This document shows, piece by piece, positions 44,384 to 54,224 of a stretch of DNA of 64,000 nt. Position numbers and translations under genes: made by a program. How positions within the stretch are numbered: position 1 is the stretch's first letter; every line of letters begins with the position of its first letter. This DNA is from Zygaena filipendulae. Its lineage: Eukaryota > Arthropoda > Insecta > Lepidoptera > Zygaenidae. The stretch lies in assembly GCA_907165275.2 (NCBI GenBank), contig OU015675.1:7457501-7521500 (forward strand), in the 5' to 3' direction. The notes under the pieces are model-generated. The model had not been told where the DNA came from and did not search any database. It saw nothing but the letters and a program-made list of their open reading frames with translations.

Positions 44384-45254
44384 TATTCCAAACCCAAACG
44401 AGCAGAGCTTATAAATGACTTTTTAGCGGGGGAAGAGCGAGAGGAGCGGTCGCTCTAGGCACCAGATACGAAAGGGCGCCAAGAAATCAAATGTGAAAAT
44501 TTGAAAAACAATTTGCAGCAAAAAATAAAAGTATAATTTATGAGAAGTGAAATCGCCTACTTAATCAATCAGTCAAGTCAAAAAATCAAGTCAATCTCGC
44601 TCTACCCTGATCAAAGAGTAGCGCCGGCCCCTTTTGTCAGTTACCTATATTTGGATTCGAGACTGCTCTACCAAGTTTTATTCGTACTTAGTTCATATTA
44701 CAGACCGACAGACACATCCCCCGTTGCAGTATAATAATTACTTTTCCTATACGTCATAATTTCTTCCTTAGTTATCGTTTCGATTGTTAGCTTTAATTGC
44801 TTATCACGGTTCAAAGGTATAAAAACAAATGATGTGACTACTCTGGCACAGTGGTTGCTGGGCTGACACAAGGTGAGTGCGGGTTCGTTCGTGGATCCGA
44901 TCCGTTTTTGCACATCATTCGCACACTAAGCGACAGACGTCCATTGCTGGGATTTTAAGAGTCTCCTTAGGATGTATACGTAAAATGAAAAACCGATCTT
45001 TAAGTTACATCTACATGGGTCTATTTTAAAGTTTCTCAAACAAGGTTTTTGGAAATTCAACCCCTATCTGTATCGAAGTACGAAATCATGTTTTTTTTTT
45101 CCATCATGGAATTCTTCTTCATTAACTAAGGCATTTATCGCATTTTATCGCATTTAATTTTTGCCAACGACAATGTTTTATGAATAAAAATCGGTGTTTG
45201 TGCTATTACATCAATAAATCTTACAAATACTTATCAATACTTACTTATCAATAC
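44384..45254. other. No gene; SINE-like head inside
   Basis: 44840-44930 (CTCTGGCACAGTGGTTGCTG, GCGGGTTCGTTCGTGGATCC) looks like a degraded tRNA-derived SINE head on the plus strand. The remainder is AT-rich. Confidence 0.4.
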
Positions 45255-45546
45255 ATCTTCTATCTATACTATAATAAAAGAGTAGAATCCGCGATTTTGT
45301 TCATTGAATATTTTTGACAAATTTTGACAGGAAGTAATAAAAGAAGAGTGACCAACCCCAAAAAAGGGTTTTTAAAATTCTTTTCTGTCTGTCTGTCGGT
45401 CTGTTCGCGATAATCTCCGAACCTACAGAACGAATTTTCATGCGGTTTTCATAGGTAGATTAAGCTAAAGCTGGAGCGGAGCTGGAGAGGATGTTGGGAA
45501 AAAAGTTGTTATACAAAAACTTTTCATGCGGGTGAAACAGCTAGTT
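45255..45546 (+). mobile_element. Helitron-like element, subfamily 2
   Basis: ATACTATAATAAAAGAGTAG start, TGTCTGTCTGTCGGTCTGTT, AATTTTCATGCGGTTTTCAT, ending GCGGGTGAAACAGCTAGT, where the second half of the hairpin is deleted. It sits upstream of four-Cys gene 2. Confidence 0.6.
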
Positions 45547-45719
45547 TCAGATAATAATTTAAAACTAATTAAAACTAGTAATTTAACCCCCAACGGGAAA
45601 ACGGTCAGTAATTTTTAAGATCAAGGTGTCTGACTAAAAAAGGTTACTCTTCAAGAAGGTTAACATTACTTCCTAAACAGAAAGGCGTGTGTACTAATTT
45701 CCACGTGTTATTATACAGG

Positions 45720-48420
45720 ATGTTGCGTTATCTGGCGATATTCTCCGTCGTTATATACACATGTTCGTCGAACAGTCTGTCGGTATGGATCAAAAATGAG
45801 GCGCTGGTCGAAAACATCGAACTGCTATTCAATAAACTGTGAGTACCTATACCAGTGGTTTTCAACAGGCTTTAGATAAGTACCCACAAGTCACAACCCA
45901 CCCCATATGACAACTTATATGCAACATTTCATGGCGGTCGATTCAGCAGTTTAGCTCAGTGGTTGCGTTCGGGTCAAACTTCACAAGGAGTAAATTCAAA
46001 CCCTAATAATGAACTTAAGCTATCGGTGAAGGAAAACATCGTGAGGTAACCATAGCATGGTGGTAGGGCACTTTCTAATGCCCGGCTGGCTATCACCTTC
46101 AAGTTGTAAATCGCCAAGCACCTAACGGTGTGTTCCGGCAGCCCCACTTGAAAGGCATCCCCATTCCAGGTCAGCAACGCACCTGCATGCCTTCTGATGT
46201 TGCAGATGTCTATGGGCAGCGGCAATCACTTACCATCAGGTGTCCTACCTGCCCATTTGCCCCCTATGACATTAAAAAAAATCACGCACACAAGGCTGCG
46301 TACATGCGACGCAGTCTTTTTAGCCTGCTTTAAATGGCTTCACTCTGCTTCCCCAGGACACAAACCAGCGCGGACAGTCTTAACCGGGTGACACGGGCCC
46401 ACTCCGTCATCTCTCTGGCTATCCTGCGGGTGCTGGAGGAGGGTCCGCTCCCCCTCGGCGGATCGGAGGCCAATCAGATCGAGCACAAGTTGAAAGTATC
46501 CAAGACTCTCAGCTCAATGCGGATAAACCTGAACCTACCCTCAGAAGTGATGGCCGGGCCGGCGCGCAGGGACCTGGCGATTATCAAATCAATCATAATG
46601 AAGGTTTGTTGTTAAAATCTTACACCGATATAATAATTATTATCATAAAAAGTTTGTGAGTGTGTGAGTTTGTGACGTTGTAGGGGGTAATCTTTGGATC
46701 TACTCAACCGATTTTAAAAATTTTTTGACTTATAGGAAGCTACAGTGGTCCTGAGTATCATAGGGTAGTTTTAATTTCGGAATTCCCTTGGGAACTTTGA
46801 ATTTCCCGCGGGTAAAACCACGGGGAACTACTATCTCTGGATCTACCAAACAGATTTTGAAAATTCTTTCACTTTTAGGAAGCTACAGTGATCCTAAGTG
46901 ACATAGGGTGCTTCTTATCCCGGAATTCCTGCGGGAACTTCGGGGTTTCGGGTGTTTTTGTGAGATTTTAGGGGGTAATCTCTGGATCTACTGAAACGAT
47001 TTTAATAATCCACATCACAACACACAGATCTACTTGATCCCACAATAAGCTATAAGCTTGTGTCGTGGAAACCAAGCAAACGTAGTATATACTACATATT
47101 ATTACATATCTATTATACTATAGATATATATATACGCCCAGACTGGAAAATGGAACCCTGTGTTCATCACACAAAGTGCACCCCCACCGGGAATCGAACC
47201 CGGAACCCCTTGATTAGCGGGCAGGCATGGTGACCTACTGCACCATTCGGGTCGTCGATATCTTTGTACATTAGAAGTTTAAGTAACATATATAATATTA
47301 TCACTAGCTGTTCCTCCCGGTTTCAACGGCGTTAATTTCGGAGTTCCCGCAAAAATACAATATATATAAAATAAAAGCACCCTATGTCTTACTCCAGACT
47401 ACTATAATCTATCTCTGTGCTTCATCCCATCTAATTCCGTTCAGCCGTTTTGGCGTGACTGATAAGCAAACCACCATCCATCCAAACCTTCACATCTATA
47501 GGTACATTTATTATATGTATGTACATATACATATCGTCGCTGCGCGTGCGATCCCGCGTAAGAGCAATTTGTTAATACCGCGTAACAATAAAACACACTA
47601 AGCTCAAATAAGTGATTTTGTAGAAAGCAGAAGAAAACTACGGGTAAATTTACGTTATTTTCCAATAAAGTTGTGAAGCACAAGCTGTTAAGTTCAGTCG
47701 GTAATAAGAATTGAAATCGCCGAGATATTAAGTTTTTTATTCCTCCTGTCAAAACGTAAATACGCGGTCTTTACAAGTTGCTCTTACGCGGATTCGCATG
47801 CGCAGCGACGATATATTATGTAAAATTTGTGAGTTTGTGACGTTTAAGGAGTAGGTAATCTCTGGATCTACTGCAGCGATTTTTAAAATTCTTTCACTTA
47901 TAGGAAGCTACGGTAGTCCCAAGTGACATAGGGTACTTTTTATCCCGACTTTCGCACGGAAACTACGAAATCACCGCGGGCAAAACCGCAGGGGACAGCT
48001 AGTAGTATGGATAAATATATAGATTGAAATAACTGCCTTCCATTGATATATACGGAAAATTTTCTCCAGCCGTCGATGATAGTACAGAAGAATTGCGGTC
48101 CCGAAGTGTCGAACGTGACCTGTCTCTTCGGCGTGGTCTACGATACAGCTGCGGAGCATGACAAGTGCCTTAACTACCTGAACCATGTGGACCTCTTTGA
48201 CCACTCTCTGCGCCTGACCTCGGACGTTTCCATCATCAACCTGTTGAAGGACCTCGGCAACCAAGCGCAGAAGGGCCAAGACGACCTGAAGAATTTGGCC
48301 TACGTAGCAGCCAGCGTCATCAGCAACCCCAAGGAGTATCTCAAAATCCTCATGTGGTACAGGAAGTTGAAACTGCCGATATATGATTGCCTTCAACTGG
48401 ATACCGACATACTTTTGTAA
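45720..48420 (+). CDS. Secreted four-cysteine protein 2, three coding exons
   Basis: Coding exons 45720-45838, 46357-46603 and 48070-48420 join in frame to 238 codons. Donors are GTGAGT and GTTTGT; acceptors are CTTCCCCAG and TTTCTCCAG. Intron phases are 2 and 0, exactly as in four-Cys gene 1. An acceptor (TTATACAG) ends one base before the ATG, so an untranslated first exon is likely upstream. Residues 1-19 or so are a signal peptide (MLRYLAIFSVVIYTCSS). Exon 2 starts with an RVTR|AHS site (residues 50-53), aligned without gaps to RQKR|AYS of gene 1. Exon 3 cysteines fall at positions 9, 18, 33 and 107, identical spacing. The C terminus YLKILMWYRKLKLPIYDC.. matches YVKLLIFYKELKKPIYTC... The Thr-rich stretch of gene 1 is absent. 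Probably a secreted proprotein; function unknown. Confidence 0.78.
45943..46281 (+). mobile_element. SINE S1, nearly full length, in intron 1
   Basis: tRNA-like head (TTTAGCTCAGTGGTTGCGTT; B-box-like AATTCAAACCC), body GAAAACATCGTGAGGTAACC, and tail CCCCCTATGACATTAAAAAA. It ends about 75 bases before exon 2 of four-Cys gene 2. Confidence 0.85.
46650..47010 (+). mobile_element. Helitron-like elements, tandem copies in intron 2
   Basis: A variant with GTGAGTTTGTGACGTTGTAG and GGGGTAATCT(T/C)TGGATCTAC occurs in two partly overlapping units. The first ends TTCCCGCGGGTAAAACCACG, the second at TCCTGCGGGAACTTCGGGG. Confidence 0.6.
47178..47251 (-). mobile_element. tRNA-like SINE head in intron 2
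   Basis: Minus strand: TGGTGCAGTAGGTCACCATG and CCGGGTTCGATTCCCGGTGG. The B box and a T-arm are clear, but the acceptor arm is not, so a SINE is more likely than a tRNA gene. Confidence 0.5.
47303..47510 (-). mobile_element. Helitron-like element in intron 2
   Basis: ACTAGCTGTTCCTCCCGGTT, GTTAATTTCGGAGTTCCCGC, CCGTTCAGCCGTTTTGGCGT. Confidence 0.6.
47531..47814. mobile_element. MITE with inverted repeats of about 37 bp, in intron 2
   Basis: Left ATATCGTCGCTGCGCGTGCG and right (reverse complement) ATATCGTCGCTGCGCATGCG, continuing as A(T/A)CCCGCGTAAGAGCAA-type sequence. Interior AT-rich, no gene. Confidence 0.75.
47822..48003 (+). mobile_element. Helitron-like element in intron 2, complete 3' end
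   Basis: GTGAGTTTGTGACGTTTAAG, TAATCTCTGGATCTACTGCA, the hairpin CCGCGGGCAAAACCGCAGG and CTAGT at 47999-48003, ending 66 bases before exon 3. Same variant as 46650-46830. Confidence 0.7.
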
Positions 48421-48506
48421 GGCTCCGTTCATGGTACAATTAGTATAGGTCATAATTTATTTGTGGAAAGCTCTTGTTAATATATTAGTTATAGATAATA
48501 ACAATA

Positions 48507-48825
48507 GGGATGTTGACGACTTTTGAAAATCAAAATTCTAATTAGTCCGTCAGTTAGAAAATAAAAAATCATTAGACACTTATTTTTTTATTTTTCAAAT
48601 AAATGAAAATACACAGAGATAAAGCGCATTAAAGTTTAGGGTGGGGGCTCGTGACGTCACTAACCGCTACTAGCCGCAATACAAACGGCACTTGTTAGTG
48701 ACGTCACGCGAAATTTCGACTCAATGTATCGCCGTTATTTTTTTATTACGTAAAAAAGAACAAATACGTGTCCAATATTTTTATTAATCTACAAGACGGA
48801 CTTAAAAAAAAAATTGTCAAATAGC
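48507..48825 (+). mobile_element. MITE family A, copy 8
   Basis: GGGATGTTGACGACTTTTG left end, two GTGACGTCAC sites, AGACGGACTT near the right. It begins 86 bases after the stop of four-Cys gene 2, so it may supply part of the 3' UTR or its poly(A) signal (an AATAAA lies near 48559). Confidence 0.8.
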
Positions 48826-48947
48826 CTATTACAATAATAATAATATATTCCGATGAAAAAAGAAAGTGGGTTGTTTTTTAATTATCTATATAAAATAACA
48901 TGTAATAATAAAAAATAGGTAAAAATAGTTAAACATGTTTGCAAAAA

Positions 48948-49322
48948 TTAAAATCGACTTCCAAAAACACAAAACTAAAAAGCTAAAAATAACAAAATAC
49001 CGATTTAATCCAATAGACAGAAATACACGTAATACGTATACTATTATTGGTTTGTGCTACCACATTTCAATTTGAATTCGGTGCCAAGCCCGCTTGTGTC
49101 TGCCCACTTGGGTTGTTCAGCTCACGACGAGCTCGTGGCGGGAGTGGACTTAGCCAATCTACCTACTTCAAATTTGGCTTGTCACCCACTTCAAATTGAA
49201 AAGTGGTAGCACAAACTAATAATAGTATACGTATTACGTGTATTTCTGTCTATTGGATTAAATCGGTATGTTGTTATTTTTAGCTTTTTAGTTTTGTGTT
49301 TTTGGAAGTCGGTTTTAATGTT
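48948..49322. mobile_element. Long foldback element family C, copy 1
   Basis: The left arm (CGACTTCCAAAAACACAAAA ...) returns as a near-perfect reverse complement at the right (... TTTTGTGTTTTTGGAAGTCG). Arms of about 150 bp surround a spacer with TTGGGTTGTTCAGCTCACGA. Confidence 0.85.
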
Positions 49323-49458
49323 TTTTGTTAAAAACCAACCTAGAATTTTCAGTAAAAAAACTGAGAATTCGTTCCTAATTTTAAGTAGGTCAAAAAGGAA
49401 AAACTCGAGGATTAACAACAGTAGTACCTAGGTTGGTACGTAGTATAAATTACTCTGA

Positions 49459-49695
49459 CCGCCGCACTCAGAGTCGACTTTAATGATTACTTAGTTAAGT
49501 ATAGATTTTCAAAACAAAACTGCCGCAATCAGAGACGTTCAGTAAATTAATGTTAATTGGCATTTAATGAGATGTAACTTAATTAGTTAAATGCCAATTA
49601 ACATTAATTTATTAAACTTGTCTGATTGCGGCAGTTTTGTTTTGAAAATCTATACTTAACTAAGTAATCATTAAAGTCGACTCTGAGTGCGGCGG
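49459..49695. mobile_element. Foldback element with arms of about 110 bp
   Basis: CCGCCGCACTCAGAGTCGAC at the left returns as the reverse complement at the right. Arms include AAAACAAAACTGCCGCAATC and AATGTTAATTGGCATTTAA, with a centre of about 15 bp (GAGATGTAAC). Almost the whole element is a palindrome. Confidence 0.85.
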
Positions 49696-49759
49696 TAAGA
49701 CAACAGCAAAGCCCAAATCAGTCGGTGTAAACTTACATTTTGTACAAGTTTTACTACTG

Positions 49760-49896
49760 CTTACTACTCAACTGATCATCATGAAATTTTGAAAACATAT
49801 TATCAGATACTGAAAAGGACATAGGGTACTTTTAATCCCGGAATCTCTTCGGGAACTTCAAAATGAACTCGTGCGAAACCGCAGGGGACAACTAGT
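49760..49896 (+). mobile_element. Helitron-like element, 5' end missing
   Basis: CAACTGATCATCATGAAATT, GACATAGGGTACTTTTAATC, CTCGTGCGAAACCGCAGGG and CTAGT at 49892-49896. Confidence 0.65.
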
Positions 49897-50156
49897 TATG
49901 ATTAAATGTAAAAGCTGTTTTGGTAGTAGACACCGTTACTTACACAAATCAATAAGGGTGGTCGCACACCACCGCGTAATCTAGCTAATCGCATTATCGA
50001 CACATTCCCATCTTTGTATTGCTAGGGGTTTAAACTCGAACAAACATTTGTTTTAATACTTACAATAAATTTGTGCTATAGTAATTTGTAACTTTATACG
50101 GAGGTATACAAGACGATTATTGAAAATAGATAAAATCTATAAAGAAGATTGGATAC

Positions 50157-50475
50157 AATAAATCAAATCAAATCAAATCAAATATACTTTATTGCACCCA
50201 CACAGTAAGAAAACACATATTACAAAGACACAGTTACATAGTAGGTACGTACAATTTAGGTGACCTATATTGCTAAGAGCAATCTTTTCATAGGCAACCT
50301 ACGTTTGGGGGAGAGAGGAAGAGAAAGGTAGAGAGTGCGGCATTTAGATTACATTCTAAAAACAGATACAAAAACGAAATTGGACTACTGAAACATACAG
50401 CAGACGGATATAAACAAATAAATATATATTAGACATACAATGAACAAAGCAACAACAAACATGCTTAAAATGTTA
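50157..50475 (-). mobile_element. Non-LTR or SINE 3' end with AAATC tail
   Basis: (AAATC)n then ATACTTTATTGCACCCACAC on the plus strand. Read on the minus strand this is a 3' UTR ending in CAATAAAGTATATTTGATTT. A shorter copy lies at 51862-51905. Confidence 0.55.
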
Positions 50476-50990
50476 ATACATACACTGCAATTTTGCCATA
50501 TAAATCTTACTGCAATTTTGCCACTGGAATTGATCGTGTCTGTTACATTAAAATAAGTATTCAAAACAGTAATAAAAAGGAAATTTTAGTACCTAGGTTT
50601 TTTTAATTTCACAATGTCTTGCTTTGGTCTATGCACATTTTTTGCAAACAAATTTTACTTTTAATTCGAATTTGAAAGAACTAATTTCCTTAATATAGGT
50701 ATAGAAAAAATTTTAAATTTGGAAGAAATACAACCATAGATACGTTATACTTCCCCTCGCAGAGAATGGGCTAGCTAGGTACCTACACTCAGAACCCACC
50801 GCAATATTGCAATTTTCCACCCCGCGCACATGCGTGGCGCTGGCGCATGAAACATTCATGATGCATTCATGAGTATTTGTTATTTTAATCCCGATGATCT
50901 ATTGGCTGTGGTATTGGACGGTGTTATGCTAGATAGCTTGAGGAATGGAGATGGGTTCGCTTGGGTGGGAACAGCAGAAATAGATCTTTA
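50476..50990. other. No gene identified
   Basis: AT-rich sequence, with an unremarkable GC patch near 50820-50850. Confidence 0.35.
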
Positions 50991-50991
50991 T

Positions 50992-51180
50992 CGATATTGA
51001 TATTGATATTGATATTGGTATTGGTATTGGTATTGATATTGATATTGATATTGATATTGATATTGATATTGATATTGATATTGATATTGATATTGATATT
51101 GATATTGATATTGATATTGATATTGATATTGATATTGATATTGATATTGATATTGATATTGATATTGATATTGATATTTA
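50992..51180. repeat. Hexamer microsatellite (TATTGA)n
   Basis: About 31 units of TATTGA, with a short run of TATTGG variants near the left end. The long open frame read through it is only the repeat. Confidence 0.97.
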
Positions 51181-51218
51181 GATAAGTATATTAACTTGAG
51201 AGGCTAGTAGGCACTTAA

Positions 51219-51550
51219 GGTCCATTTATATCTACAGACATCGAGCGTGCCAGACACGTTCCGAGTAATAGTCTCCTATACAGTGCGTATCTGTCGTAAC
51301 ACGGCCGCGCAGACACGGACAGACACCGGCCAGTATTTGCGGCAAGAGTATTTTGTCTCGCGGTTCATTTCTGTACGTGTCTGTTGCTACATGTTGAGCA
51401 GTGTGACTGTGAATAGAGAATCCGAACCTTGCAGACGTCTTTTGTAAATAAACGGTGTATGTTGTATTTTTCACACATTTTTTTTTTCTTGGCACGTGTC
51501 TGGCACGGAACGTGTCTGGCACGATCAATGTCTGTAGATACAAATGGATC
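51219..51550. mobile_element. MITE with inverted repeats of about 45 bp
   Basis: Left GGTCCATTTATATCTACAGA and right (reverse complement) GATCCATTTGTATCTACAGA, both followed by CGTGCCAGACACGTTCC. The left flank is TTAA and the right TTAT, weakly suggesting a piggyBac-like TTAA target. No transposase gene. Confidence 0.75.
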
Positions 51551-51572
51551 TTTATGCGGGGCAGGCGCACTA

Positions 51573-51805
51573 CTAGGTTCCAAAGGAAGAAGAGCAAAAC
51601 ACTTCCTATGCTACCATTCCAATTTGGTATATTTTCGACAATATTCCTAATGCTGTGAATTTTGAAAACAGTGACTAATTAAATACGTAATCAAATGGCG
51701 CTTAATACAATATTTTTGAGTACGAATTACTTGGTGACAGTGATTTTCATTTGTTTCCATACTAAACTAAGTTAACACCCCTTTGTTGTTACTTTTTCAC
51801 TTGAA
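51573..51805 (+). mobile_element. hAT-like MITE family L, partial copy
   Basis: GGAAGAAGAGCAAAACACTT, ATGCTGTGAATTTTGAAAAC, GTGACTAATTAAATACG, TCCATACTAAACTAAGTTAA. The outer ends are lost. Confidence 0.6.
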
Positions 51806-51931
51806 GTGGTATCCAACATTCAATTTAGCGAGTTTTTTCTTCTTTCGTTTTTCTTACGATTCGAATCAAATCAAATCAAACATACTTCATTGCACACACA
51901 TACAGATCAGATTCAGTCAGTGAATTGGAAT

Positions 51932-52063
51932 AGTAGTTTATGCAACTGTCATATAATGAAGGGTATTAAAACACGAGTGTGAGTTTAAGAAACGAGCGCA
52001 GCGAGTTTCATAATAGTAACGAGTGTTTTAATACCCGTGTTATATGCAGTTGCATACACTACT
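51932..52063. mobile_element. Foldback element
   Basis: AGTAGTTTATGCAACTGTCA .. GGGTATTAAAACAC pairs with GTGTTTTAATACCCGTGTTA .. TGCAGTTGCATACACTACT. The centre has GAAACGAGCGCAGCGAGTTTC. Confidence 0.65.
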
Positions 52064-52189
52064 TTATCTTCACTAATGCAATTAATCAAACAACAAGAGT
52101 AAAAGCATTAAATTAAATTCACGAGTACGTGTATTGTCACAGTGATTTTGCCGCCATTAAAATCTAACCAATGAGAGCGTAGCTGCGCG

Positions 52190-52251
52190 CATCAATAAAA
52201 CGTGACCAACCTGATTGGCCCTGCAATCAAGTTGGTCGCGTTTTATTGATG
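52190..52251. repeat. 62-bp hairpin
   Basis: CATCAATAAAACGTGACCAA pairs with TTGGTCGCGTTTTATTGATG, extending to a 6-base loop. It may be the end of, or a relict with, the foldback element just upstream. Confidence 0.7.
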
Positions 52252-52839
52252 TTATAATGAGATTTTACGATATCGATGTCGATATTATCCATCCACCATA
52301 TTACCATCATGTGAAATTGCTTAAATTGAGTGTTTTGTTGTCTGCGTTATAACAGTAGTAATTATAAGTCAAGTATTGGAAACATAAGTAGAATGTTACA
52401 ACATTAGTGTAAATAAAGATATTTATAAAATTTAACAAATATACCTATTATACTCATTTATTTCTTATTGAGTTCTGCTAAGTAGGTATTTGGAGTTTGT
52501 CTATTTGAAGTTTGCTTTCGTAAATAAACCTACATTCTCCTAGGACGATATTTTATGACACAACTTGCACATATAAAATTTTAATTTTTTTTATCCGTAA
52601 TCGTTAAATTAAAGTAAATTAATAAAATAAATTCTCCAGTGTCATCACAGTTGCATAAGACCATCCCATTAAGTACTAAGCGCAATATCTGTTTGCCCAA
52701 TCGCGTTAAGTAGCCAGTGTGGTTTTTAGCCCTGCCTATTGAATGCAGCCATCGTCCATAACTGTAAGTTATGTACCGCAGGCCGTATGCACTAATACGT
52801 CGTCTCTTACACATCTACTTAAAAGAAATTGAAATTGTT
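52252..52839. other. No gene identified
   Basis: AT-rich sequence; open frames carry no recognisable motif. Confidence 0.35.
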
Positions 52840-53200
52840 GTTTGTTTTTTTTTATGTCATGGGGGCAAACGGGCGAGTGGTACACCTGATGGTAAGTGAT
52901 TACCGCCGCCCATGGACATCTGCAACACCAGGAGGCATGCAGGTGCGTTGCCGACCTGGAATGGGAATGGGAACTGACTTTCAAGTGGGGTTGCCGGAAC
53001 ATCATTAGGTGCTTGGCGACAGATTTGCACCTTGAAGGTGGTAGCTAGCCAGCCGGGCACTAGAGAGCGCCCTACCACCATGCTATGGTTTCCTCACGAT
53101 GTTTTCCTTCACCGACAGCTCAAGCTCATTGTTAGGGTTTGAACCTACGCCTTGCGGCGTTTGATCCGAACGCACCGACCACTGAGCTATCATCGCTGTA
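52840..53200 (-). mobile_element. SINE S1, full length
   Basis: On the minus strand: head GCGATGATAGCTCAGTGGTC (A box TAGCTCAGTGG), GGTTCAAACCC B box, body CGTGAGGAAACCATAGCATG and CAACCCCACTTGAAAGTCAG, and tail TTTGCCCCCATGACATAAAA with poly(A). About 350 bp; the best full-length copy of the family here. Confidence 0.9.
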
Positions 53201-53249
53201 AATGTTTTTTGGATTCATCTCGTATTTTAATAAATAACTCCAACTAATA

Positions 53250-53402
53250 TTATACGTGAGAATATTTTTTTGTTTGTTACACTTTCACGGCTTAAATACT
53301 CAACCGATCATCGTGAAATTTTGCATACACGTTGACAGAGGCACAAAGAAATACTTGGTTATACTTTGGAACTCCGAAATTATCACGGGTAAAACGGCCA
53401 GT
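53250..53402 (+). mobile_element. Helitron-like element, degraded 3' end
   Basis: ACACTTTCACGGCTTAAATA, CCGATCATCGTGAAATTTTG, CATACACGTTGACAGAGGCA, then GGAACTCCGAAATTATCACG. The hairpin and terminus are lost. Confidence 0.55.
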
Positions 53403-53680
53403 TCTTAATAAATTATTAGTTTCCAGGCACACTCCCCCACACAAAATTGAATTTGAATGAAGGAGGTACCTAACTAAGATGAAATTTCAAATTTTAATCA
53501 TTACATCATCACTTAGAAGTCTGAAATTTTAGATTGTAACAATTCCAAGCGTTTTAAAGTAACGTGTAGGTTCATAATTAGAATTTGTCACTGATGCAAG
53601 TAAACACTAAGTATTTAATTTGTCAGTAAATAGGATGTAATTTGCAGATTTTCAAACGTCGATTCCAAAATGAGCGTAAA

Positions 53681-54123
53681 AAAAATTTTTAACAAAAAAA
53701 TTAAAACCGACTTCCAAAAACACAAAACTGAAAAGCTAAAAATAAAATGCTAAAATTAACAACAAAATACCGATTCAATCCAAAAGACAAAAACACACGT
53801 AATATTATTATTGGTTTGTGCTACCACTGATCGGTTTGAATTCGGTGACAAGCCCGCTGGTGTCTGCTCACTTGGGTTGTTCTGCTCACGAAGAGCTGGT
53901 GGCGGGAGTCGACTTAGCCCATCTACCCCCTCCATATTTGGCTTGTCACCGACTTCATACCGATCAGTGGTAGCACAAACCAATAATAATATTACGTGTG
54001 TTTTTGTCTTTTGGATTGAATCGGTATTTTGTTGTTAATTTTAGCATTTTATTTTTAGCTTTTCAGTTTTGTGTTTTTGGAAGTCGGTTTTAATTTTTTT
54101 GTTAAAAATTTTTGTTTATTTTT
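53681..54123. mobile_element. Long foldback element family C, copy 2
   Basis: Arms of about 180 bp, from AAAAATTTTTAACAAAAAAA through ACCGACTTCCAAAAACACAA to GTGCTACCACTGATCGG and GGTGACAAGCC, repeated inverted on the right. The spacer (about 53863-53941) includes TTGGGTTGTTCTGCTCACGA. Two identical reading frames occur on opposite strands simply because it is palindromic. Confidence 0.88.
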
Positions 54124-54224
54124 CGCTTTTAAGTGACTAAGTTGGTAATTTCTCTAAGTTACAATAGCCTAATGTCAACTGCTCATCACCTTTTACAAAA
54201 TATTACTTTTCCCGACGCAGGGAC

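Noticed and set aside
47178..47251. tRNA gene in an intron
   Set aside because: T-arm is good but the acceptor stem and anticodon arm are not; treated as a SINE head.
47971..48453. 160-codon minus-strand frame
   Set aside because: Antisense shadow of exon 3 of the second four-Cys gene; the plus strand has the splice sites, conserved cysteines and paralogue.
48948..49418. 75-codon minus frame in the foldback element
   Set aside because: Lies in the arm of the non-coding foldback element and beyond; no motif.
50157..50200. CRISPR-like short direct repeats (AAATC)n
   Set aside because: Simple microsatellite tail of a retroelement; no spacers.
50961..51185. 74-codon Ile/Leu repeat protein
   Set aside because: It is only the TATTGA hexamer microsatellite read in one frame.
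53756..54038. Two similar 75-codon frames on opposite strands
   Set aside because: Both come from the arms of a palindromic foldback element, so the similarity is structural.
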